Source of the DNA: a virus
Strand: one strand, 5' to 3'
Length of the DNA: 34,946 bases
Virus record (IMG/VR): IMGVR_UViG_3300032820_000049
Coordinates: 1-34,946 of that record
Each line of letters opens with the position of its first letter. Positions within the stretch are counted from its first letter, which is position 1. This document shows positions 28,296 through 34,946 of this stretch, in pieces. The notes under the pieces were generated by a model. The model ran no database searches. It saw only the letters and a list, made by a program, of their open reading frames with translations, and was not told the DNA's origin. A program made the translations under genes and the position numbers.

Positions 28296-28697
28296 TTACC
28301 TGTCTAATCTTCCACCGAATTGAAGCCCCCAGGACTTGGTCAGCGGATCATATCGAAGTTGTAAAAAACGGTTTTTACGCATAGGATAAGTGGCCTCAAG
28401 CCCTGAGATCCCTGCCTCACGAGTCCTCGGTTCAAAATATCCCCCCATTCCCAAGTACATCGGGCGACCCAAGAGTGGGACCATAGTTGTGGCACTCCCG
28501 GTGACTCTAAACGGGTCATGCTGAAAACCAATATCGCCGAATTCCACACCTCGTCCAGCTCGCCTAAGTGCCTCCCATGCACTCATGTAGGGCAGCGGCA
28601 ATAACCCATACTCAGTGCCCGATTCTGGCACCCCTCTCCCAGGCAAGCCAGCCGCACTTCTTATACGAGGCAGGATAGTTTGTTCATATTCTGCCAT
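28296..28697 (-). CDS. hypothetical protein, 133 aa, portal-like start region
   Basis: Starts MAEYEQTILPRIRS and ends with beta-strand-like RKNRFLQLRYDPLTKSWGLQFGGRLDR. No family recognised. The translation-initiation region (28667-28698) is almost identical to that of the portal gene 414 bp away, so the start may be a recombination product. It has an AGGA ribosome site. A 7 bp stem-loop GTAAAAA/TTTTTAC (loop ACGG) lies near its 3' end. Confidence 0.6.
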   Translation of the reverse strand: MAEYEQTILPRIRSAAGLPGRGVPESGTEYGLLPLPYMSAWEALRRAGRGVEFGDIGFQHDPFRVTGSATTMVPLLGRPMYLGMGGYFEPRTREAGISGLEATYPMRKNRFLQLRYDPLTKSWGLQFGGRLDR

Positions 28698-28802
28698 GTC
28701 GATTCCTGCCTGATTTCGTTGCTATGTCCAGCGTTTTTCCCTAAAATTGCTGTCCGCGATTTAATCCTACTTGCCGCGTTAGAGCTAAAAAGGAGCCCTA
28801 CG

Positions 28803-29033
28803 ATGCCACCTAAAAAAACCCCCGAAAACGATCCCTACAGACTCGTTACCCATGCGAACGGCTCGCGAGAATGGATTGGCACCCCGACTGAGGAACAGGA
28901 GAACTGGATCCTGTCTCACGCGGTAGGCGTCAAATCGTTCGGATCAACTCGTTCTCGTTCTGCTGAGTCTGCCGAGACAAAAGGGGAACAAACATACCCC
29001 CTGCCACCGCCGGGAGTACCACGCCGTTCTTGA
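28803..29033 (+). CDS. lone rightward small protein, 76 aa
   Basis: ATG 28803 with AAGGAG 7 bases upstream, the best ribosome site on this strand in the structural region. The product (MPPKKTPENDPYRLVTHANGS..., EWIGTPTEEQENWILSH) is polar and could be real; the last 35 residues are read antisense to the end of the next gene (104 bp overlap). No family recognised. The frame has open codons upstream to 28680, but the ribosome site argues for 28803. An isolated opposite gene suggests a moron-type insertion. Confidence 0.5.
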   Translation: MPPKKTPENDPYRLVTHANGSREWIGTPTEEQENWILSHAVGVKSFGSTRSRSAESAETKGEQTYPLPPPGVPRRS

Positions 29034-31563
29034 GCGCCTCTCTCAGCCCTTCGATTCCTTTCTCCCAAAGAATCCTCCTGGCCTCCTGTATGTCATCGCG
29101 CAGCGGGAGGCCAGAGGACTCTGCAAACTCAGCGTCTCGCAACATATTCTGTCTGGCCTTCTGCCGCAATGCCGGCTCTATCTTGTCCCTGACCGCCGGC
29201 ACCGCATCCAGATCATCTAGGAATTTCGCAGTAGCCGCCCCCGAACCTGTCCCCTTTTTCCATAATGCTGTGAAATCAACATAACCCGTTTCGATGGCTA
29301 CCCGCTGATACGGAGTACCGAGTACGCTTTCAATCTCTTGGCCCAGACCGCCTTTCAACTCCCGTCCCAACGCCTCACCAGGGCTTGCCAGTTTCATCCT
29401 TGCAGCGCCGATTCCGCCTCGCTCTGCGTCAAACGCATCCGTTATCAGGTTGACGCCGTGACCGCTGTCAACTGCGAACATTCCATGCCGATTTCCAATA
29501 TCGGTGAACTTGCGCATTTCCGCACGAGTCGCAGCTCGATCCAGCGGGATATTGACCGACGTCCTCTGCCATGCCTGGGTCTGGCCATGTGGCAAAATGT
29601 AATGCCAAGCCGATGCGTCCTGGGCATCCACGAACGCAGTCCCCGCACTCACGCTATCGAGAAATTGTGTCGGCTCATCATGCAACATAGCGCCCACACG
29701 GTCGCCGAATGTCTGCCGACTGTTGTCCAGCATATCCCGCAATCTTGACCCCTCTGGTGGCATCGTGCCGCCTAATTCAGGATCCCACATCTTACGCGCC
29801 GCGTCTTCACTAAGACGGGGCGTGTGAGATGTCACCAGCGGGTAGTGCGCCATACCGAGGTTCTGTTGGTAGCGACCGGCCTCGTCAATATAAGATCCCA
29901 TTGCGCGTTCTGATGGCACTACTGGCCCCAACAGTCCGAGCGCGGTGTGCCTCCCAGTTACCTCGTCCACCCAGGTAGCCTCACGAGAATACGCATCGCG
30001 TAATTTCTGCCCGGTGTTTTCAATGCCGGTAAGATGGCCAGTGCGCGTCAATGATGCTCCGGGGATCTGCTCATCAATTACGTTTGCCATAAACCTGGGA
30101 GCTAACGTTCCGTAGTGCGCCGCGGCGTCTCTCGGATCTATTTCACCAGCCCGGATCTTTGCACCGCTCCAGGCCGCGGCTTGAGCCTGTGACGGCGTCC
30201 AAGCCGAATGGCCACCTACTTTGGCAACGTTTAAGCGGCGTACAATCTCCTCCATTTCGCGGTCCATGAACTCGTGCTGCGTCGGAGCGAACCCTCCGCT
30301 CCACGGCTTCGCAACCCGGAACCCGTCGCCGTCCTCGTAAACGCGCCCGGCGATCTTTCCCTTCCTGTCAGTGATAGAGAGCAGCGCCGCTGATCTGGTC
30401 GGATACACCTTGGCCGGCCGATGCTCGTAACCGAAAACTCGCCCCTGCCAGATGTCGTGAACAGGTTGGTGCGAGATGTCTGGATCCCATGCCACTCGTA
30501 AATTCTCGGCGAACGGGGCAACCTTAGAACCACCAGCTATTGGCTCGCCACGCCGAATCGCCTCAAGTTGCGGCCGCATCTTGTTCGGGAAACGCCCGGT
30601 ATTAATCATCGCGCCTACAGCGTCCTGGTTGAGCCCCTTCACGGTATGCAACAGGTTGGTCAGCACCCGATTGTCCGGGGAAGTCGCCGCCAACATTCGG
30701 ACCAGCTTCTCAGCTTCATCGACGTTGCTCGTAACCGACCGCGCCCAATCACTTGCATCCGCATACCAATTCCTGCCCGATAACCCCTCCACAACATGAT
30801 CTATGTAGTTCTTCCGCATCGTCTCCAGAGAACGAGGAGAGGCAATCCCCTTCGGGGCGCCTATATACTGGCCGGTGGCGGCACGCCGTGTACCGGCACC
30901 CGCATCGGCCGCTTCTTGATCTCGCAGCCTCCGGGCTGCGAGATCCTCGGTTACCTCACGAGTAGCCCTTCTGCCCTTAACCACTTGCGTCGCGCCCAGG
31001 CCACCAGGAAGCACCGTCGCAAGCGCGTCGATTTGCGGCTCATTCAGGTCGCCTGGGTGCCACGGAAGCAAGCTCAACGGATCGTCTAAAAGCTGCGTGA
31101 CCCCTCTCGCAAACTCCATGGGAGCGCGGTCAAGATACCCAGAGATAGGAGACGCGGCAGAACTTACAGCATCCCTCCAGCTCTGAGATAGCGGCACCGG
31201 CTCGGCAAACTCCCGCCGGTACTCTGGATCAGTGACGATGCCCTTGCCGAAATGCGCCGCCTCCGCAACGTCACCAGAAATCAATGGCTGGTATCGAGCA
31301 AACTCCAAAAGACCCGGCCCCAGATCAGCCGCCATTCCCGGCACATCACCAACCCTGGTACGCGACCCAGGCACAATCGGCACATCCGAAAAAGAGCGCC
31401 AGGCATCACCGGCCATATCCCTTAACCGAGGGAGAATAGCCCTGTCCCTGCTCTCCTGTTCCCTGTCTCTGATCTCCTGTTCCCTGGCTAATTGCCATGC
31501 GCGCCGGTCGGCCGGCGACAATGGAATATCATCCCGCAACAAACTGGGGAAATGCCGAGGCAT
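28930..31563 (-). CDS. large polyvalent-type virion protein, 877 aa
   Basis: N-terminus with QLAREQEIRDREQESRDR. About residues 240-470 contain NWYADASDWARSVTSNVDEAEKLVRMLAATSPDNRVLTNLLHT, then TGRFPNKM and HDIWQGRVFG, followed by WTPSQAQAAAWSGAKIRAGEID. This arrangement resembles HhH-glycosylase-like or nuclease-like domains found in phage polyvalent proteins. The rest is long and not recognisable. Proteins of this type are packaged with DNA and delivered into the cell. It lies between TerL and portal, which is unusual for an ejection protein. ATG 31563 overlaps the upstream stop (TGATG). A perfect 12 bp stem-loop is inside. Confidence 0.6.
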   Translation of the reverse strand: MPRHFPSLLRDDIPLSPADRRAWQLAREQEIRDREQESRDRAILPRLRDMAGDAWRSFSDVPIVPGSRTRVGDVPGMAADLGPGLLEFARYQPLISGDVAEAAHFGKGIVTDPEYRREFAEPVPLSQSWRDAVSSAASPISGYLDRAPMEFARGVTQLLDDPLSLLPWHPGDLNEPQIDALATVLPGGLGATQVVKGRRATREVTEDLAARRLRDQEAADAGAGTRRAATGQYIGAPKGIASPRSLETMRKNYIDHVVEGLSGRNWYADASDWARSVTSNVDEAEKLVRMLAATSPDNRVLTNLLHTVKGLNQDAVGAMINTGRFPNKMRPQLEAIRRGEPIAGGSKVAPFAENLRVAWDPDISHQPVHDIWQGRVFGYEHRPAKVYPTRSAALLSITDRKGKIAGRVYEDGDGFRVAKPWSGGFAPTQHEFMDREMEEIVRRLNVAKVGGHSAWTPSQAQAAAWSGAKIRAGEIDPRDAAAHYGTLAPRFMANVIDEQIPGASLTRTGHLTGIENTGQKLRDAYSREATWVDEVTGRHTALGLLGPVVPSERAMGSYIDEAGRYQQNLGMAHYPLVTSHTPRLSEDAARKMWDPELGGTMPPEGSRLRDMLDNSRQTFGDRVGAMLHDEPTQFLDSVSAGTAFVDAQDASAWHYILPHGQTQAWQRTSVNIPLDRAATRAEMRKFTDIGNRHGMFAVDSGHGVNLITDAFDAERGGIGAARMKLASPGEALGRELKGGLGQEIESVLGTPYQRVAIETGYVDFTALWKKGTGSGAATAKFLDDLDAVPAVRDKIEPALRQKARQNMLRDAEFAESSGLPLRDDIQEARRILWEKGIEGLREALKNGVVLPAVAGGMFVPLLSRQTQQNENELIRTI
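30918..30945. other. intragenic perfect stem-loop, 12 bp stem, 4 base loop
   Basis: GATCTCGCAGCC, loop TCCG, GGCTGCGAGATC, in the 877-residue protein gene. Confidence 0.92.
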
Positions 31564-31724
31564 CAGGACTTGGAACGTCTGCTGGTTTTGGCTTTCTTCT
31601 TGGGAGCCGATCCGTTTCTGCGCTCGCCTTCCGCAGCCTTGACCACTTCCTGGCGGGCCAACACCCCCATCAACTCGGCAGCAGCCTGTCTGCGCCCGAT
31701 CACTGAATCAGGATATTTGGGCAT
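31563..31724 (-). CDS. small basic protein, 53 aa
   Basis: ATG 31724 with GGAG upstream gives MPKYPDSVIGRRQAAAELMG..., ending in a very basic tail (PKKKAKTSRRSKS). The stop shares a base with the start of the 877-residue gene (TGATG). It may be a DNA-binding or helper peptide for the large protein. No family recognised. Confidence 0.65.
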   Translation of the reverse strand: MPKYPDSVIGRRQAAAELMGVLARQEVVKAAEGERRNGSAPKKKAKTSRRSKS

Positions 31725-31785
31725 AGAAATCTCCAAATCTGCGATTTATGTGGACAACATTCTACCGCAGCGCCAACCAACTACC

Positions 31786-31812
31786 TGATGATGCGCTCAA
31801 AGCGCATCATCA
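31786..31812. other. perfect stem-loop, 12 bp stem, 3 base loop, after the secreted-protein gene
   Basis: TGATGATGCGCT, loop CAA, AGCGCATCATCA, between the stop at 31815 and the next gene. There is no T-run on the leftward side, so an RNA stability element is likelier than a terminator. Confidence 0.88.
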
Positions 31813-31814
31813 AA

Positions 31815-32012
31815 TCAATCCACGATAATCGACAACACGCAGTTCTCATGCGCCGCAATCGTCAACGTGTACCGATCTGCACCGAACGCGTACACGCATT
31901 GCTGCGTCATGCCGGTCACTTCCATACTCACCAGAAAAGCGACGTTCTGAGCGAACGCCGAGTGCATGAAAAATAGCAATAAACCAATCAACAACTTCTT
32001 AGATGTACGCAT
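31815..32012 (-). CDS. small secreted/periplasmic protein, 65 aa
   Basis: ATG 32012 (TGATG overlap with the TerL stop) gives MRTSKKLLIGLLLFFMHSAFA, a textbook Sec signal peptide with AFA/Q cleavage at about residue 21. The mature 44 residues (QNVAFLVSMEV...) contain two cysteines (CVYAF and NCVLS) that could form a disulphide. A phage-encoded secreted protein in a terminase-portal cluster suggests action at the cell envelope, for example superinfection exclusion or a spanin-like aid, but nothing in the sequence proves it. A TTG one codon upstream is an alternative start. Confidence 0.7.
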   Translation of the reverse strand: MRTSKKLLIGLLLFFMHSAFAQNVAFLVSMEVTGMTQQCVYAFGADRYTLTIAAHENCVLSIIVD

Positions 32013-33457
32013 CAAACTATGCCCCTCACATTCCTCTTGATCGGCTGGTGCCAGCTCCCCGCCGCATGACGCCCGAACAACGCAACCGCCGCATCACCGG
32101 CGAACGTCAAACACAACGCATCCGCCCGGTCAGGACTCGGTAATCCCCTCTTTTTCATCGCATCCTTACTCTCAATCTGCATCTTTCCAGAGCTCGTAAA
32201 CTTGTACTTGGCCGCTACCAGTTCCGCTAGCAACAAATCATCCTTCGGAACACACACGTTGCGCGCCTCAAACCACGCCTTGGTCTTGAACCACAACTCG
32301 GCACGCAGATTCGCATAAGTGCCACCCATGCTCGGACTCTCACTGGTGTTGATCCCCACCACCGGCAACCCCAACTCCATCAACCGATCCGTTACGCCGG
32401 CACCAATACCGATAGAGTCAACCAGAATCTCCACCGGGCGCTCCTTCTGAGACAGCGCGTCATACTCCGCTTTCACCGCCCCAACGAGCTGCATCAAATC
32501 CAACTGCCGCCATACGCGAATGTCCTGCAATAAGCGCCCCTGGCGTTTAGCCAGGGCGCTGTACGCCGTCCCGAATCTCGCAACGTCCAATCCCCACACT
32601 ATGTTCGTGTCCCGGTCGACAACTACATCACGCTGCTGCGCAGACTCGACCAGATCCAACGGAATACAAGTGTCGTCGTCCGCTTCGGGGAACTCCCCCA
32701 ATACCCTCACGCGATAAACATTGGACTCCTCGCCATACCGGGAACGCATTTCATCGATGTACTCATCACTCACCCGCGGCGAATCCAGACAACTCACACG
32801 AGTTGTCCACCAGGAACTCGACAACCGATGATGCGTCTCAAAGAAGAACCCCGACGTTCTGGTCGGATTCCCCAGCAAAATCGTGACGGCGTTCTCGCCA
32901 GACATGGACCCCGAAGCAGCCTCAAAAACCTGTTCGGGTACGCCAGACGCCTCATCCGCAACCAACATCACGTTCTCCGAGTGAACTCCCTGGAGCGCCT
33001 CTGGCGTCTCAGCACGCGACGTTCGACAACTCATGAAACTCTCAGTCGGCGAGGCGCGCAAAAACACCCGGTCGGCCTTCGTCTCCAACAGCGTTTTCAA
33101 CACATCTGGCAACTTCTTGAGCCAGCGTTTCGTCTCAGCGAATAACGCGTCAAAGAGCTGCGCCGACGTAGGCGCAGTCACCACAATCTTGCACGGGTAT
33201 CGAGTCAGCAAAAACCAGAGCATCGCCCAGCTCGCCGCGGTGGACTTGCCAGTGCCATGCCCGCTGCGCACCGAGATACGCCGCTCACCACTGGCAACCG
33301 CCCGCAGGAAATCAGCTTGCCAGGGGTCGGGCTCGATGCCGATTACATTCTGAACGAACAACACCGGGTCGTTGCGGTATGTGGCAAGGAACTGGACGAA
33401 CGGGTTTTTCGCCGGTATGTGGAGCGGGTTCTTTTTTGGTTTGGCCTTTCTCGGCAT
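32012..33457 (-). CDS. terminase large subunit (TerL)
   Basis: The product has 481 aa. ATPase: Walker A SGHGTGKS (65-72), Walker B MLVADE (164-169), coupling LLGNPT (194-199). Nuclease: D291 (GLDVARFG), D347 (ILVDSIG) and the late SPDRADAL. It packages DNA into the prohead through the portal and cuts concatemers. ATG 33457 is chosen because residues before it (in a frame open to 33628) read poly-C/A-rich non-coding DNA, and GGTGG precedes this ATG. An 11 bp stem with one bulge (32533-32560) lies in the nuclease part. Confidence 0.92.
   Translation of the reverse strand: MPRKAKPKKNPLHIPAKNPFVQFLATYRNDPVLFVQNVIGIEPDPWQADFLRAVASGERRISVRSGHGTGKSTAASWAMLWFLLTRYPCKIVVTAPTSAQLFDALFAETKRWLKKLPDVLKTLLETKADRVFLRASPTESFMSCRTSRAETPEALQGVHSENVMLVADEASGVPEQVFEAASGSMSGENAVTILLGNPTRTSGFFFETHHRLSSSWWTTRVSCLDSPRVSDEYIDEMRSRYGEESNVYRVRVLGEFPEADDDTCIPLDLVESAQQRDVVVDRDTNIVWGLDVARFGTAYSALAKRQGRLLQDIRVWRQLDLMQLVGAVKAEYDALSQKERPVEILVDSIGIGAGVTDRLMELGLPVVGINTSESPSMGGTYANLRAELWFKTKAWFEARNVCVPKDDLLLAELVAAKYKFTSSGKMQIESKDAMKKRGLPSPDRADALCLTFAGDAAVALFGRHAAGSWHQPIKRNVRGIV
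32533..32560. other. intragenic stem-loop, 11 bp with one bulged base
   Basis: AGCGCCC-CTGGC, loop GTTTA, GCCAGGGCGCT, in the TerL gene. Confidence 0.82.
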
Positions 33458-33955
33458 GATGCCACCATAGTGGTTACAAAAAAAAATTTCAAAAATTTTC
33501 AAAAAATGGTGCGTGACACCTTGTACCCACCACCCCCCCGCCCCGGCCCACCGGGGGGGGCTCCGATCTGGACTCAGTCTAACCGATCGGTCTGGATTTC
33601 CCACTTTGGCCTGGAAATGGGGTGTCAAAACGATGTGCGCATAATCGTTATTATGTTAAATACCGCATACCTATGCGGGTTCCAGCAATCCCCACCAGTG
33701 ATTCTTCTAGGTTCCGCTAGTAAGTTATTGATTCATGGTAGAGCCGAGCTGGGCTTTGCGACTCGGTTTTCCCACTTTCGGAAAAACCCTGCGTTCAGGG
33801 AATTCCCCTGGGGAATTCCCCATTGGGGAATTCCCATGACCGGAAAAGCCAAAACACTTTGTTTATCAATGACTTAACATCCCCACGATCACACGCTGTC
33901 CATGCCAGCACTCTGCTTTTTCTCGGTATTTATGCCAGCTTCAAGGTGACAGATT
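33458..33955. promoter_or_regulatory. 498 bp non-coding region upstream of TerL, rich in palindromes
   Basis: No convincing gene on either strand. From TerL outward it holds: an A/T tract (33474-33510); a C7/G7 hairpin (33533-33560); two adjacent short palindromes, CATAAT..ATTATG (33640-33655) and CCGCATA..TATGCGG (33663-33678); two copies of GG(A/T)TTTCCCACTTT (33594 and 33765); and a triple GGGGAATTCCCC-type palindrome (33798-33835). It is the largest gene-free stretch and the most likely site of the late promoter or of an origin or packaging signal. Confidence 0.65.
33798..33835. repeat. three GGGAATTCCC palindromes in tandem
   Basis: Copies at 33798-33808, 33810-33821 (full GGGGAATTCCCC) and 33825-33835, with centres 13 and 15 bp apart. 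Each is its own inverted repeat, so the array could bind a dimeric regulator or form a cruciform. Confidence 0.85.
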
Positions 33956-34204
33956 CTAGTCTGGGATTCCCTCGATGGCCCTCTCGGAACGCAGCCATTC
34001 GCTGCAATCAAGGATAGCTACAACTCTCTGGCCTCCATAGACACTGTGCACCAGGCGAACGTGCATATTGCCCTTGTCTAATGTCATTACACGCATTTGT
34101 TCATGCGCATCGTGCCAGGATTTAATCTCGCCATAGAGTGAGACTCCGAGCATTGTCAGTCCACCGACCGCGGCGACTGTCACGGCCGCTATAAGCGGCC
34201 TCAC
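33956..34204 (-). CDS. small membrane-anchored protein, 82 aa
   Basis: GTG 34204 (GTGA overlap with the gene before). The N-terminal hydrophobic helix (residues 3-23, PLIAAVTVAAVGGLTMLGVSL) precedes a soluble part ending VVAILDCSEWLRSERAIEG. The first codons form a 7 bp stem-loop (GGCCGCT, loop ATA). Function unknown; the layout resembles small phage inner-membrane proteins. Confidence 0.65.
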   Translation of the reverse strand: MRPLIAAVTVAAVGGLTMLGVSLYGEIKSWHDAHEQMRVMTLDKGNMHVRLVHSVYGGQRVVAILDCSEWLRSERAIEGIPD

Positions 34205-34452
34205 TCGACCTCCAGAATTTCGATCTTGGTAATGACTTCGTTAGGAACGAACTGCTCCTCTCGCCAATCTGTCGCGTCCGCACCGAGTTCAAACGCCAGA
34301 CTGACACCCTTGTAGTCATGACGCAGCAGCCAGCCGATGGTGACCTGGCGCGCTGGCTGGTGACGCGGCTTGCCTGACCCGTCGTCATCCATGTGGCTGA
34401 CAGTGTCGTTCCAATGCACGACAACTGGTTCCTTTGGGTAACCCTTGGCCAT
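34201..34452 (-). CDS. hypothetical protein, 83 aa
   Basis: A soluble, beta-like protein (VVVHWNDTVSHMDDDG, TIGWLLRHDYKGVSLAFELG, EVITKIEILEVE). The strand-rich pattern hints at a small beta-sandwich, but I recognise no family. Coupled to its downstream neighbour by a GTGA overlap. Confidence 0.65.
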   Translation of the reverse strand: MAKGYPKEPVVVHWNDTVSHMDDDGSGKPRHQPARQVTIGWLLRHDYKGVSLAFELGADATDWREEQFVPNEVITKIEILEVE

Positions 34453-34453
34453 G

Positions 34454-34660
34454 TCAGGCGTTGCGTGTTTTTTTCAACGAGGGATAGCGTGCGTACACTT
34501 TCGCACGCACGCTTCTCTGTTCTGCCCTGGTGCCATGCTGCGCAACTCTGGCAAGCGCGTTGCGGGCATGGGAAATATCTTGGATCGGGTATCTCCTGCC
34601 AGGTAGAGCGAAGTTCTTTGCCTTGATCTGATTTCGGCCTCTGGTCGTCAGTTTCGCCAT
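34454..34660 (-). CDS. conserved small phage protein (DUF6582-like), 68 aa
   Basis: KLTTRGRNQIKAKNFALPGRRYPIQD, then SHARNALARVAQHGT and VRAKVYARYPSLKK, match a widespread phage/bacterial small protein whose core FALPG.R.YPI.D..HARNAL.R is very recognisable. Ribosome site AGGAGGAGAG is very strong. Function unknown. Confidence 0.82.
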   Translation of the reverse strand: MAKLTTRGRNQIKAKNFALPGRRYPIQDISHARNALARVAQHGTRAEQRSVRAKVYARYPSLKKTRNA

Positions 34661-34670
34661 TGCTCTCCTC

Positions 34671-34826
34671 CTAAGTGTGCTGCCCGCGCCCCTTCCTTGA
34701 GCGTCGGTTCAGTCTGGCAAGTTTACGCCTCTGCACCCGGTTCATCGGTGGAGAGGAATCCTCCGGGCGGACCTCTGGCTCGGTTCGTTTCTTGGTCATC
34801 AGCGCCGCAATTTTTTTGAGATCCAT
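34671..34826 (-). CDS. small basic protein, 51 aa
   Basis: ATG 34826 (ribosome site TGGGGA) gives MDLKKIAALMTKKRTEPE, ending in an Arg/Lys-rich helix (NRVQRRKLARLNRRSRKGRG). An upstream in-frame ATG at 34892 lies within the membrane-peptide gene and lacks a ribosome site. A basic C-terminus suggests nucleic-acid binding. Its first codons are duplicated at 1-32. Confidence 0.6.
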   Translation of the reverse strand: MDLKKIAALMTKKRTEPEVRPEDSSPPMNRVQRRKLARLNRRSRKGRGQHT

Positions 34827-34920
34827 CGTTCCCCACTTCAAAAAAACACTGGAGGCAAGATAGCTATCATCGCCAGGTTGATCCACACCCACCCGCCGAC
34901 GATAAGTGTCAGCACCGCTG
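34795..34920. repeat. terminal direct repeat, right copy
   Basis: Identical to 1-126; see the left copy. Confidence 0.93.
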
Positions 34921-34945
34921 CCATCAACAATATCCCAGTTCTCAT
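34838..34945 (-). CDS. tiny membrane peptide, 35 aa (right allele, ATG start)
   Basis: ATG 34945 gives MRTGILLMAAVLTLIVGG and the same following residues as the left copy at 44-151. The two copies are identical over 126 bases and differ in the first 25 bases, with the reading frame, length and hydrophobic character kept. This is a second strain allele of the same locus rather than a second gene. Confidence 0.6.
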   Translation of the reverse strand: MRTGILLMAAVLTLIVGGWVWINLAMIAILPPVFF

Positions 34946-34946
34946 A

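Noticed and set aside
33474-33560. C7/G7 hairpin with an A/T tract, seen as a terminator for the leftward strand
   Set aside because: The T-rich part begins more than 20 bases after the stem and the loop is 14 bases, so it is not a canonical intrinsic terminator; kept only as part of the regulatory region.
33257-33877. 206-codon rightward frame across the region before TerL
   Set aside because: Its first half is antisense to TerL and the rest translates poly-C and A/T-rich non-coding DNA.
1-34946. tRNA genes, CRISPR arrays, insertion sequences, integrase or attachment site
   Set aside because: None seen on reading both strands; the terminal repeat is explained by circular overlap rather than by an attachment site.

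Overview
The window is essentially one complete genome of a tailed dsDNA phage (Caudoviricetes) of about 34.8 kb, probably from an uncultured Gram-negative host. The first 126 bases recur exactly at 34795-34920, so the contig closes into a circle, as expected for a terminally redundant or headful-packaged genome. The head genes look podovirus/P22-like: a Sf6-type small terminase, a 704-residue P22-like portal with a long helical C-terminus, an SU10-type major capsid protein and adaptor, a gp10-like stabilisation protein and large internal/ejection-type proteins. I see no integrase, tRNA gene, RNA polymerase, replicative DNA polymerase or CRISPR array.

Layout. (1) A divergent control region at 5211-5330 holds two good sigma70-like promoters. 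Leftward it drives a Cro/YdaS-like HTH gene, a prim-pol/helicase fusion and a PP-loop ATPase, ending at a strong bidirectional terminator (2359-2397). Rightward it drives the recombination set: Sak4-like ATPase, ssDNA-binding-like protein and Cas4/RecB-like nuclease (5531-8064). (2) Almost everything else runs leftward. In circular order these genes are: resolvase-like nuclease, HNH-like protein, DUF3310 protein, zinc ribbon, TerS, two tiny membrane peptides, then across the contig junction four small genes, a 0.5 kb non-coding control region and TerL. After TerL come a secreted small protein, an 877-residue polyvalent-type protein, portal, scaffold, capsid (with its own terminator), adaptor, tail proteins, an S74 tail fibre, a holin/lysozyme cassette, stabilisation and ejection-type proteins. 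The series ends with small genes, a Mom-like (XF1762) protein with an N-terminal cysteine domain, a two-domain beta-clamp-like protein, more small genes, an XRE regulator and a GTG-started zinc ribbon that collides tail-to-tail with the nuclease gene. One gene (28803-29033) points rightward inside the structural region.

Replication logic (inference): prim-pol/helicase plus a reduced bacterial-type clamp without a phage polymerase suggests recruitment of the host replisome, with Sak4/SSB/nuclease supplying recombination.

Most unusual signals: (a) perfect or near-perfect inverted repeats with 9-14 bp stems and short loops scattered inside coding genes, unrelated in sequence to one another and far more frequent than a rough chance estimate allows; (b) a palindrome shared by two convergent stop codons, so that both proteins end in nearly the same residues; (c) a half-size beta clamp; (d) a Mom-like/cysteine-domain fusion plus a low-GC PP-loop ATPase; (e) two allelic versions of a 35-residue membrane peptide at the two contig ends. 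Several genes below (44-151, 148-219, 8043-8195, 8611-8769, 10909-11076, 31563-31724) were found by reading the strands directly, because they are short or start with GTG.
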